DNA of 64,000 bases from the NCBI GenBank assembly GCA_037389465.1, contig JAZARR010000229.1, forward strand, positions 533,501 through 597,500, given 5' to 3'. The translations under genes were made by a program, and so were the position numbers. Position 1 is the stretch's first letter, and each line of letters begins with the position of its first letter. The notes under the pieces are model-generated. The model saw only the letters and a list, made by a program, of their open reading frames with translations. It did not search any database and had not been told where the DNA came from. Of the stretch, positions 53,241-64,000 are shown one piece after another. The stretch comes from Baylisascaris procyonis. Taxonomy: Eukaryota > Nematoda > Chromadorea > Rhabditida > Ascarididae.

Positions 53241-53777
53241 TACCGATATTCGTGATGTTTATGTGTGAGAGGATATAAGCTGGCACGAGGAAACGTTTTG
53301 GCAAAGGGCAGGTTTCTACTACAGGTTTTTGAGGGGCGTTAGTATTCGCTTGCAGAGAGTGCAGAGCACGATCACGGTGGGTACCGAATAGGGAGCACCG
53401 TGCTCAGCCCCGTTCGCGGTTCGAACGAGGCTGCGATCGTTCTCTGTAATCGTGCCAAGAAAGATGCTTCATTCATTTATGCTTGGACACGGCATATGAG
53501 TCAATCATCTACTGCTCCTCCTGTTGCCTCGTACCTTGTGCCATGTACTATCCAAACTCCATTCTCCATTTTTGCAAATCTCTCTACCTTTTCAGACATC
53601 TTCCAACTTTGTTTCACGCCTTTCTCACCTTGTCTATTCTTTTGCCATTGTTTTCCCCGTACATCCTCTCTGTTTTCATTTCATGGAACGTCGTGTTGAA
53701 GCTTTGTTCGAACGCACTCCTTGATTTGCCCACGCATAAACACACATTGTTTCTTACAGATGGTTGTTTGTTTGCAG
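53241..53777. other. Upstream flank or first intron of ETS gene 2
   Basis: A slightly GC-richer patch lies near 53380-53430 and T/C-rich DNA follows to 53759. Two in-phase splice acceptors, TTCTTACAG ending at 53759 and TTTGTTTGCAG ending at 53777, lie 18 bases apart. No upstream exon is identified. Confidence 0.35.
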
Positions 53778-56700
53778 GTGTAGAGGTTGCTACAGTTGGT
53801 TTTCACCCGTCTGCGGTGGAAGGATTATCGTGCAAAGGTGACGTGATGGATAAGCCGGTACACCTGTGGCAGTTCCTTATTGAACTGCTAGAGGATAACA
53901 CTTTCAAGAATGTCATTCAGTGGATATGCCGACCAGATTGCTTTAAAGTATGTCTTGTCTATATCACTTTCCTCATGTTACGTATTTGAAAAGGTTGTCG
54001 AATTCTTATTACATTTGCGCATATCATTATAGATTCATTTTGTAATCTGGGAATCAAAGTTGCTAAACAAAACGTCGACTTTGTTATATTAATGGGCGCT
54101 TGCAAGGCGTTCATGTGCAGTTATTTAGACGGGATCGTCGAATACACTTTGCATCACGTTTAATGAAATAAAAGCACTATTTTTAAATTGAATAAACGAT
54201 ATTTGAGCGCATCGATAAGTCTTCATTTTTATTGAGATGTTGCGAATTATACAGAGAGTCGTTAGTTCGCATGAAAGTGATAGCTAATTGGCACGACGTT
54301 TAGCCGTCATACAGTTTGTTCATGTGATAACTATCAGCTAAAAAGCAACAGGAAATTACGGAAGCGAAGGCTTATGCAAATATGAAATCGAGGGAGAACC
54401 AATGTTGAGGTTCCCATGGGAGGGGGGGGGGAAGTTGAGATGAAGGGAGGAAGGAGGAGGGAGTCACATACTTTCATATCATGTTCACTATGCTATTCTT
54501 TCATTTTTCGATCTATTATTTACTTTTGGCAAGGTTCACTTTTAGGTTGTATTTACCACTAACTTCGTTGTCCTCTTCTCCACTGAACCAATTTCTATTT
54601 CACATCACACCCTATTCATAAGTTTTTCTTTCGTTGGTTTTTTAAAAGTTCCTCTCTCCCACTGTAATCACGGAACGTTGTGTGGATGATGTTGTGGTTG
54701 CAGTTTTGTTGTGCATAGTAGCCAATCTACCTCTGGTTACATATGTAAACGATATGTAAAGAACTTCGTTGCAAATGAGCACATAACAGTATGAGATTGC
54801 TCAGTGACGAGGTTGAAAACCAAAGTGGTTAGATACGTACCATTTAGGTGCACAACAAGCGTATAATAGCTAAAATAGTATGCAAATAAATTGCGTCGAT
54901 GTGTGGAAAAGAAACTTTCGATGGAACTCAGCTGAATAAAGTTTCGATAAAGAAGTGTCCCAAATTTAAATTTTTCGACGAGGTATGCTTGTGGATGAGC
55001 ACATGTTCTGTGTCTTTCAGGATCATCCACGTTGAAATGGGAATCTGCCCCAACACATTTAGTCATAAGGATAGGCAAAGTTCAGCGATCTCTTAGGAGC
55101 TCATGAGCAAGCGGATCTGGTAATTAGACGACTTTCAAGAGTTGCGAGTATACTTTTGAAAAAACTCATACCTGCTTTGTTGTTAGAGGCAAAATAGATT
55201 GATTATTTGTGCATGTATTATTCCCTTATGAGTAGCACACATCACATGGTAGTGGCAAATGTCATTTACAGGTGTTGGATACAATGGAATTAGCACGTCT
55301 GTGGGGTACGAGGAAGAACAACAAGGAAATGACTTTCGTAGAACTATGCCACGAAATGTGCCCTTACTATGCTCTGGGCTTAATGTTTAAGGTATATTTT
55401 CAAAACGCTCTTTCTCAGTGAATTTTGCTGTTATTGCACACTTTTAAATGGAAGCTTTGAGGACCATCCGTTGGGATAAATGATTGTGAAAAGATGACTA
55501 TTCTTTCGAGGTTTGGTTCAATCTTCTATACGAGGTTGCGTTCATCTTACAGGGGAGCGTCGGCCATTTCGGCCATATTAAAACTGTTTGGAAAGTGTTG
55601 TCCTAGGTTCACTTTTTATATTCCAGGAAGTATAATTGGTCGGTATTACCAACATTCATCGTTCTGTCCCCATTTGATTTAGTGTTTTTTTCCTTTGTTA
55701 GAAGTGAGGAGTTAGTCATTTATCCGCAGGTCAGCTTTGCAAAGCTTCTGACGGGTTCATTCGGTTGCGCAAGTTCATTACTTAGGCTCCCAAAAGAACA
55801 TGAAATGAGCATTCGGCGTTGATGTTTAAGAAAGCGTTTTTAAAAGTAAGCAGGCCTATGTGAACTAGGTATTTTTGTCTGAATGAAGACTTCTGAACGG
55901 ATGGCTTCCTTTATAGAAAATTCAACCTTCCAGATTTGATGAAGTAGACGGCCTTTCATGATTAGAAGACCTTTGTCCGAAGTTTTTAGCAAGCAGAAAG
56001 CTCTTCTTAAATGGAAAGCACTCTCTCAAAAGCCAAAAATATGGGAAGCACATAAAAAGACCGCCTCTGAAAAAGTGGGCAAAAAGAAAAGCTGATGTTT
56101 TTATATGCAAGCTGAGGTGGTTTTTGTAATTTGCTTTGGGAATCATTGTTAATTATATGAAAGCAACGCTTTTATCTCTTTTTCTCCCAAGCAGGTAAAG
56201 AAAATATTCGATTTGTCCCTTAAGACTTTCGCGATTTCAGACATTCCTAGAACTCAGAGAATACTTCCCAAAAGAGTACGATTTTGAAGCTGACCACATC
56301 CAAAATAGTGCACTTCACGTAGGTTCAACGACTTATAATATCACGTGACTTTCTGCTTAGCGAGAAGACTTGGTATATCTTGGGGTAGTTTTCACCTCTT
56401 TACGTTGTGCACATTTTCCTTGCTAACCCTGCCGTTTTGAATAACGTTAACGTCTGTTTTCAAACACTGCAAAAACAATGCCCTTTTGTGCAATATCCAA
56501 GTAAGTAATATCAGTCACGTGATGAGAATTCAGGACCTAGTTTCCTTATCTTTTTCTTGGATTCTTCTACTACCTTTAGGCGAGACTAAGCAAGGACATA
56601 CACCAAGCCATGTTATTGTCGGATTCATCTCGCCGTTCAAGCACTGATGCAACCACATGACTGCTTTCCTTCAGATCACTCAAGGTACATGTCGTACTGG

Positions 56701-58605
56701 TTGTTTGACGTGCCTTCTCTTTTTTAAACATAGTATTCGTGTTGCAGTTCCTAGGCCAGAGGCGCATTTATCATTTCGGTGAATCGCTGAAGGCATACGT
56801 CTTGAAGCAGCAACATTTCTTCGACGGTAATTTGAATTTCCTTTTGTAATGTGTTCATTGTTCCTTTAGCATCAAGTCAAGAATTATGAATGCTGTAGTT
56901 TCCACCTATTCACTATATGCTCAACATGTTTGTGATTTAAATTGAATTCGAATTGATCCTAATGCAATTCAACTCTCATCTGTTGTGCGGCCACAGGAAA
57001 AAGTTTCTGATCGAATCAAACATACCTTCCTCTGCATCATTTACCATGTAACTTTTGAGTGCAGAAGTGATATAATCACCATCGATGATAGACATTTAAT
57101 TCCTGCATTTAGGTTTTAAGCATTCCTGTCGAGCATTTTTTTGTTATTTTCAGATGATGATACCACCAAATACATCCATAGACGTGCCTACCAGTTGCGA
57201 CTCTTCCAAGCCTCGAGATCAGGCATCAGTCCATACTCTCGCAATTCCTCCATATTTGCTACGAAAAAGTGAGTCTTCCTTGAGGTCCGGTATCTCTATT
57301 TTTATTCTTTTTCGGCTTGCAGCTTTGACGATGCTTCCTGTTTATATATTTTCCTAGAAATCTTGATGTTTGGAATATTGTTTTATTTTTCGGATGATTT
57401 CGCTGCTGCTAACGGAATTTTACCGATCCCTATCATTTGTTCAGCTGTTGCTTTTTGCGACTCTCTTCTCTTTTATTATTTCACCTGTCGGCAATCCACT
57501 TTCTTTCAAACAAATTTCCTGCTATAGTAGATGACTTTTATTATGTTGATTCATGCTCGTTCGTGTATTATCTGAATGTTGATCGCTGATTCGAGTGCTT
57601 CAAATAGAGGTAGGTAAGGAACTGTTGGTAGCATGAACGGGATGGTAGATATTTATCGAAATTTCTACCTTCACTTCAGTGGAACGTGAGAAGAATGGTT
57701 TGCTGTGAAGACATGCAATATCATGTGAGATATTAAAACTGAGTAACTTTGAGTGATAATGAGTGAGGACACTATTCGTTTGCGGTGTGATGTAAAGATG
57801 AGCAATGCAGTCACTATTTCAAAGACTACTGGTGATTTGTCTTTTTTTTGAATAGTCTACCGGTAGTCTCTATTATTGGAACTTGGAGAAGAGTCGACTT
57901 TCTATAAGTTGTTCAGTTTTATCGCAGAACTGTTTTGATGAGACATGCGAACGACTTGAATTATTCGATGAACATCATCAGGTTTAATAATTTTTGATTT
58001 GTTGCTTTCTTCATTAAGCTCGAGCTTTTTGCGTTCTTCTTTAACAACCACTATGTTATAGATTCGGTCGGGAAGGTGCAATATCGAATAATTCTTATTC
58101 GAAGAGCAAAAAAGCTCCTATCCTCTGGAGATCGTTATCTGCTGAGACGGTAACTAAGTCACCTACTTCATCAGTACCATGGACCTGCAAGAGTTCAACT
58201 AAAACTCAGCTTCGGAAAGCTGACAAACTGACATTGCTCACACCAATTCCGATGCTAATGGCGCATGAAGTTCGTCCATCCGTAGCAGCTGCTTTGGGTA
58301 TTCCAGAAGACTCGGCTGTTGCAGAGTCCCTTATTTGCTTCCCCGAAAGTCCCACCCAAGAGGAAGCGATTATGTCTGCATATGTGCTGTCGAAGTTTCC
58401 TTCTCGTGCGGCGGCTATGCAACATTGTGCATATGGCCTTACTACGTATGGTAATGGCCAATTGCAGTCATCAGAGCAAGCTCGCGGAGCTGCATTATCG
58501 GTCTACAAACGCCCGGCTATTATTCGGCCTGACGCACTCGAGGTGCTTTATGAGCGATGCTTAGCTAGCGACCAAAAGAAATTGAAGTTGGCAGAGAGTG
58601 GTTGA
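53778..58605 (+). CDS. Divergent lin-1-like ETS-domain paralog (ETS gene 2), five coding exons
   Basis: Exons: 53778-53947, 55272-55391, 56748-56826, 57154-57268, 58062-58605. Every join is GT-AG and phase-consistent (entering 1, then 0, 0, 1, 2), the same phases as lin-1. The product is at least 341 residues, or 319 from the Met at 53846 (MDKPVHLWQFLIELL). The ETS scaffold is present: LWQF, IQWICRPDCFK, ARLWGTRK and wing GQRRIYHF. The recognition helix, however, reads MTFVELCHEMCPYYALGLMFK, so the two invariant arginines are His (55350-55352) and Cys (55359-55361). The C-terminal exon has a D-site-like RKADKLTL (190-197). It also has SKFPSRAAAM (from 249), which looks like a decayed FQFP motif when set against the [13 protein letters not shown] of LIN-1. 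All frames are open, so it is probably expressed rather than a pseudogene. DNA binding is likely lost or changed (inference). An upstream exon is expected. The alternative acceptor at 53759 would add six codons in frame. The first AATAAA after the stop is at 59791. Confidence 0.85.
53948..55271 (+). other. ETS gene 2 intron at the FK|V junction
   Basis: 1.3 kb, GTATGT donor and TTTACAG acceptor, phase 0, at the same codon as in lin-1. It contains the purine tract at 54418-54463. No other gene was seen inside. Confidence 0.8.
54418..54463 (+). repeat. Purine-rich tract with ten consecutive G
   Basis: GGG-A-G(10)-AA is followed by more A/G-rich sequence with only scattered T. It might form a triplex or quadruplex. 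It lies in the first internal intron of ETS gene 2. Confidence 0.85.
55392..56747 (+). other. ETS gene 2 intron before the wing exon
   Basis: About 1.36 kb, GTATAT donor and GTGTTGCAG acceptor, phase 0. Small open frames only, nothing recognised. Confidence 0.75.
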
Positions 58606-61600
58606 TGGGGTTGCCGCATACATGAACATGGCACAGTTATATTACTGTGTATTAGAAGAGTTTAGTTTAATATTTGGTTTGATGTAAAGCCGAAGAGGAA
58701 GGGGAAAGATTCTGGCGAGAGAGTGAAGGAAAGAGAACATGAAGAGGGGTGGTTTGATGTTGGTGAATGAATGTAGAGGAGGGTTTTGGTGAGAGAATAT
58801 CGCGGATAAGTTTGAGAGAGATATCGCAGAGAAATTCTATAAAGCGTCAAAGAAAGGCGAAGTGAAAAACTAAATGCAAAAAAAGTGGGAGCGCACAAAA
58901 AAGAGCACAAACTTGAACCGAATTTCCTGCAAGCGATGAAGACATGTTCTGTTCTTCTAGCCATATGCTTACGAATCATCTTTTAAGTCAAAATAACCGA
59001 CAAGTTGGGGGAGGTAGCAGTGCCATACCAGGTGCAAAAGTCGTGATTTTCTGATATATTCAGGTAACGCTGGGAGCACTGGGAAAAGTTTCTTAAAACA
59101 CCCGACTTGCAAGGGAAAGAATGAGGCTTTAGAATAAGGGAAAGTAATGAAATCAGCGGAGAATTGCTTGCAGTGGAATGGGTGGACTCCCACCCAATTT
59201 GCCATTCGGCAGGAGGGAGAAAGAACGAGGGTGCTACCTTGTACCCCAATCTAGTTTGGCGATCCATTTCTGGTTTGTGTGCAAGAGACTCCTGTTTAGG
59301 AGATGGTGGAAAATGCAGGAGATTTTCAGATTATTCACATTTTTTACAATTGCTGCAGTTGTTTTAATCTAAACACTTCTGATGTATGTTTCACTTTCAC
59401 TTACGTTTATGTACGTTGTACGTATAGGACAGGCACGAGGTTTCGGAACTTCTTTCATGGCATTAGTGCATTGACGAAAAGATTGTTGGAGACGGTTTTC
59501 AAATTGCTGACTGATATAAGTGGTTGGTTTTTTTTCTGGGGAGGTGGTCTGGTATCGTCTACTGGTTAACCATTCGATATGAAAAACTCAAAAACCCCTC
59601 AAAAGTAGGGTAATTCTTCTATCATCCTTCTCCGTATCATACTTTTGAGAGTGTCACAAAGAAGAAAATAGTTTCTTAAACCTGAAGATTGCCGCTAAGT
59701 TACATATCTATTGCTTACTTTTATAGAAGCTTCGAATAGCTCGTAAGCGGAAGGGAAGTGAAATTTTGAAAGGTACTGGTGACAGGAGGAAATAAATAGA
59801 GAATAAGTCATTCAGCGTTATAGGATGTTCGATTATATTTGAACATCAGTTGAACTCAATATGTATTTTTTTTTTTGGTATTGTTTATCGCTGTTGAAGA
59901 GTCATCGTAGAGGAACTGAAAGAAATACTCGTTGTATCCAGAAGTTATGCATTGTCAAAAATCATCCTCGAAATGGTTCTGAGAGATGATGATTCGTGTT
60001 TCTTTTATTTTGTATTGTTTTTTTTTTTGGAGAATATTCGCCGAATAAAGCCGATAAGGCTTGAAGTGTTGCCAATTTTTTTGCGATATCATGTTATCAC
60101 TGTTCTTTATTGAGGCGATCTCATCTGTTATTGCATACTAACACTGAATAAAGTTCATTCAATTTCGTGAATAAATTTATTTTGTTTTTAAACTCGAAGC
60201 TCTAAACATAGAAACAACAGCACGCTGAGTATTTTCAATAGTGGATGTAAAATGGTACTGACTTTGAGGGAAGTCGAACTTTTTAACGGGATAGAAAAAA
60301 TTTCTCCGTTAGAGAGGCTATTTATGAAGTGAAAGGATTTTTACTTCCTGGAAAGTTCGTGAGAAATGAAAAATTTTTCAATTCATCCGCCATCTGTTGT
60401 GTCTCAATGCACAGCAGCACTTTCTTGGATGAAGCTTTTAGTGCGATGTTAATGTTCAGTGGTCATATTTGAAACCATGGTGATTGCACTTTTCCATGGA
60501 AGTTAGGTGAAGGGGAGAAAAGAGACTATGAGACATATACACCGAGTTTGTTTTCAGTCGTGCGCAAGTATTGGTTTCTTGGAAATACGGTAATCCGCAA
60601 ATTTCTTATAGCTGAATTAATATGAGGGTCGCTAATTTGTTCCGCCCAGAATCAACTTTGAGATGGGCGTGCGCGGTTTTGAAAACGATTGGGAGGAATA
60701 ATCTCTTGCTTAGGAACTCTGTTTGGCTAATTTCTTAGAGGTGATTGATTGCCTTTGAATGACATTATAATGAAGACGACTTGTCTGCTTCGGTTTGCTC
60801 CTATATGCGCATAGCGACACATTATAGCATCAGAAAATGACAACTTTTAAGTGTTTTAATCGATGCGCTATGTTGACTTGAATGAGTACCAACGGGTCAA
60901 TCACTAACAAAGTTTTATTCATCTTACTTTTCAAAAATGCATGCTCGAAGGATTTTGAGTCTCTCGTTGACATGGGTGCGCCGGTGCTGTGCAAAGATGA
61001 AGGGAAGTGGGAAGGGAAGGACGCACTTCTGACTATAAAAGTATGGATGACAGTCGATGGCAAGTAATTTGCCTTGAACTGGTAAATGGAAGTCGAAAAC
61101 TTACAAACTGCATCACTGGCAAACCCGCAGCACGCTACTCGCTACTCGTGAGGACTGAGCTGTTGAAAAAACACCTCGTACGTTTCATGAGTATGTGGTT
61201 TCGATATTACTTGCCACATATTAAGCAACAATAACAGAGGGAAGCTAATGCAGTTAAGCAGAAAAAGGTAATCAATCAATACATAGTAGGATACATGTGC
61301 CGTTGAGAGAAGCGAAGCTATACATGAAATGGGAGGTCGAGGAGCTCAGGAATAGCACAAAATGAGCAAAGCATTAGTCGATGGATCCGAAGGAATAAAG
61401 TCCACGTTTCCTCTTTTTTTTCATGGGCTTTTGCAGATTTTTTTTTTTTTTTTTTGCAAAGGCTCATAGCGGCCTCATCTTTGTGTATTTAAGTGTATGT
61501 CTGTAGGGGAGATTGGACACGAAAGTCACTGAATGTGGAGTTAGTAAATTCAATTGGGTATAATGAACACCACAGGGTTACTTTCCGAATGAATTCTGTG

Positions 61601-62913
61601 TTGATCCATCAACTTCGAATAAACTCATCTAAAGGTACGGAGAAATAGATGTTTTGGACTGGTCAATTATCAACATGCATTGCCTGGGCCGTAGAAAAGC
61701 GAATATTTTGAGCGTAGTCGACTCGGTTCATATCAGAAACAGGAGATCGCTTCAGTTAAATTTAAGCTCTCATTTTGTATGATTGTTTCCTTCATTTTGT
61801 TATTTATTGTGGTTTCTGGAAGTGGTTGACCACGCGAGTAGGGAGTTGTGAGGAGTAATTAATAAACTACAGGTCAACTGCTCTTGTACGAAGCAGAGAA
61901 GCGAGCGATGACCATAAGAGAGAGGAAAACTCTGCAAATGCCTTGAGCCAAGGGTCTATGCCTTTAAAAGGAGAGCGTATTCGCTTATAGCGTTAGTGCG
62001 CTTCTAGCTCTTTTTACTAAGGCTTAGTAAAAAACCTTAACCTCTTGTCTTGTTGCCGAGTAAACAGCATCTGGTCCAGCTTCGAACGAGAAGGGATTTG
62101 CAAATCTCTTAGGGGCAAGTTTATGATGAAAGGCTAAAAACAGGGACCAAACACCCTTACATAGTATAGCATATCCGATGGCACCTCTATTGACATACCT
62201 CTCACCTTAATTTATCTGCAGTGCACCATAAATATGGGAGACAGCTGGCAGAGTTGAAGTTCTGAATGAAGGCATCAAATATTACAGCAGTGACGCTAAT
62301 TAGCAAGCTATGCACTATGCATTTCCAAACACAATTCTAACCACATTTGCGGTACATATATCTGCTTATTCGAGATTAATCGCAAAGAAATGCATCTATG
62401 CAAGCACCGCTTTTAAGATCGATTAGTAATGCAAGCACTATTCAGGGAGACATCGGAAAGACACAGAACGACCTGAACATTAATGCAACAATAGGATAAA
62501 GTCATCATCGAGGAAATCATGCAAGGAGCACTCAAGACTATCGCTTCATCACCGAGATAACCTGAACTCATTGATGTCATACCTTCGAATCTTTTTTATG
62601 AAACCAGACACAGTTTGCTGTATTCGACGAAATTATGCGACACTCAAGTCTAATGCCAATCATACCAACACCAACAACCTGTAGTTCGTTAAAGCAATAA
62701 TGCTTGAAGTTACCCTAGAATCTCTGCCACGAATACTGCACGACGACTGTGGTGAGCGAACATTTAGAAGGTAGTTCCCGCTACAGCACGTGGTAATAAC
62801 TGGAATTCTGTTACGGGGCTGGATAAGCATCATCATGCTGCTTTACTCTGTTGGGAAATTCAAACGAAACTTGCAACAGCATAAAAAAGAGATGAAATTT
62901 GAAAAACTACCAG
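58606..62913. other. Intergenic region between ETS genes 2 and 3
   Basis: The first 350 bases after the ETS gene 2 stop are strongly A/G-rich on the plus strand and probably belong to its 3' UTR. Possible polyadenylation signals AATAAA occur at 59791 and near 60045 and 60145. Beyond that only short frames and homopolymer runs are present (T runs near 59870, 60018 and 61440). No gene is recognised. Confidence 0.4.
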
Positions 62914-62958
62914 TTCTCTTCTCCCCTTCCCCTCCCCTCCCCTCCCTCCCCCTCTTCC
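62914..62958 (+). repeat. Polypyrimidine tract upstream of ETS gene 3
   Basis: 45 bases of C and T only, in CCCCT-type units, followed at 62970 by a short AT run. It lies about 435 bases before the start codon of ETS gene 3, where it could be a promoter element or an intronic tract. Function unknown. Confidence 0.85.
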
Positions 62959-63392
62959 ATGCAGCCAATTATATATATATAATTCTGTAATAGCTTGGTA
63001 GAAACTAAGAAAAAAGATTGTTCTATAAAAAGGATTTCAACGGGTTCCCCCAATTATAAAACACATCTAACAATTGTGAAATAGCGCCTTAATGCGCGCA
63101 ATGGCCACAGTGTACAATCAATGCCCTCTCAACTTCCCAATAGCGTTTTGCGCGCTTCTTCATGCATCACAGTGTTAACGAGGGTAGATCAACCAGCAAT
63201 CAAAAGCATGTATGTGATCGACCATCAGATATTTTGCGCCAAAATTCCTTTCAGACATCACTTTTATAGGCGAATGCATCAAAAACTCCAAGAGAGGCTC
63301 AGAGGTCATTTCATAGTCAGCAGTGGTGAGCGCTTGTTGGGTGTGTGTTGGTGGTGTTTGTGGGACTTGTTTTTGGGGTGTATATATTTGAA

Positions 63393-63503
63393 ATGGGAGC
63401 ATCAAATAAAGTGCCATTATGGAAGTTCATCCTGGAGTTGCTCATCACTGGTGAGAACAACGATTGTATTGCGTGGACGGGTCGTTCACTCGGTGAATTC
63501 AAG
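63393..63503 (+). CDS. Third lin-1-like ETS gene, first ETS exon only (runs off the window)
   Basis: ATG at 63393 opens 37 codons ending GEFK at a GTTTGT donor, phase 0. The peptide has LWKFILELL and CIAWTGRSLGEFK, the first half of an ETS domain, and the intron falls at the same codon as in the two upstream ETS genes. It is closer to LIN-1 in the WT..GEFK block than ETS gene 2 is, but carries a one-residue insertion before GEFK and three extra residues at the start. An in-frame TGA at 63327, with no usable acceptor after it, makes this ATG the likely start, unlike genes 1 and 2. The rest, including the recognition helix, lies beyond base 64000, so DNA-binding ability cannot be judged. Confidence 0.8.
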
Positions 63504-64000
63504 GTTTGTAGTTATTGCTTTATTCCTATGGCGTAGAATCCTTTTATTTGTCTATCCATGAAATTTCAATAAAATTTTTATGGTTTCGTGACTATTTTTT
63601 AAAATACATATGCATTTTAATTCAACGTTATCAGTAAGTGAACTAGTGCTAAATATGCTTCATTTAGGCTCATTTGCAGATATACTTATGGTGAGAATGT
63701 TGTGATTATATTTTCCCACAGAATAGTCCATTTTCATGAGGTGATCCCTTGAGTGATCGTTTATCGGCATTATTAGCGATTCTACAGGAAAAGCATTAGA
63801 GATAATAAGCGCGCCTGTGTGGCATTCCAAAAACGTTTCCGTAAAAATGAAGACTTTACGACGGGGTCTATGTCGAATCCAATCCTCGGATATCACCACG
63901 TCATTAGAGTAGCTCATGTGTAGGATTTCCAAAGGAAAATCGAAGTAGCTATTTCATTCATTTGCCCTTAGCCAAGTGTACGTAGTTTAAAGTTTTTCAT
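63504..64000 (+). other. Intron of ETS gene 3 to the window end
   Basis: No second ETS exon (an x-LWG-x-RK pattern) is found in these 497 bases. Introns at this position are 0.76 and 1.3 kb in the other two genes, so the next exon is expected just outside. Confidence 0.7.

Noticed and set aside
57154..57357. Alternative frame of ETS gene 2 exon 4 beginning MMIPPNTS
   Set aside because: It reads a plausible Ser/Pro-rich peptide, but neither its entry nor its exit phase fits the neighbouring exons; the phase-1 frame fits both.
63121..63561. 146-codon frame across the start of ETS gene 3
   Set aside because: It is in a different frame from the ETS peptide and crosses the conserved splice donor; a shadow.

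Overview
The window is AT-rich, intron-rich eukaryotic DNA, most likely from a nematode. The best evidence is a well-resolved ortholog of the ETS transcription factor LIN-1 (ELK/TCF subfamily), split by GT-AG introns of about 0.8 to 2.1 kb. Weaker support comes from a 22-base match (19/22) to the nematode SL1 spliced leader followed by its usual GT donor. I cannot name the species. All exon joins were worked out by hand from splice sites and phase; no search was run.

Layout: bases 1-36,974 are gene-poor. They hold a degenerate mariner-like transposase (minus strand, about 15.85-16.13 kb), a (TA)n microsatellite, a few GC-rich or exon-like islands (about 3.4-3.9, 14.9-15.3, 16.44-16.56, 25.55-25.77 and 33.39-33.53 kb) that I cannot assign to a family, and otherwise AT-rich DNA without convincing genes. 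The lin-1 ortholog runs 36,975-44,154 on the plus strand in five recognised coding exons; at least one upstream exon is missing from the model. At 44.2-53.8 kb there is an intergenic stretch with a decayed CR1-like LINE reverse transcriptase, a second small LINE-like fragment, an unrecognised 111-codon open frame and the SL1-like sequence. A second ETS gene occupies 53,778-58,605 and the first ETS exon of a third lies at 63,393-63,503, both on the plus strand; the third runs off the window.

The main discovery is this tandem array of three ETS genes in the same orientation. Genes 1 and 2 share the same five intron phases, a middle exon of exactly 120 nt, and a methionine exactly 34 codons before the first ETS intron. 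They are therefore duplicates of one ancestor. Gene 1 keeps the whole DNA-recognition helix and both ERK docking motifs (a D-site and FQFP). Gene 2 keeps the ETS scaffold, but both arginines that read the GGA core are replaced (His and Cys) and the FxFP docking motif appears decayed, so it may have lost or changed DNA binding. Gene 3 looks more conserved in its visible exon. In established biology LIN-1 represses vulval fate and is relieved by ERK MAP kinase phosphorylation; how the two paralogs fit that pathway is open.
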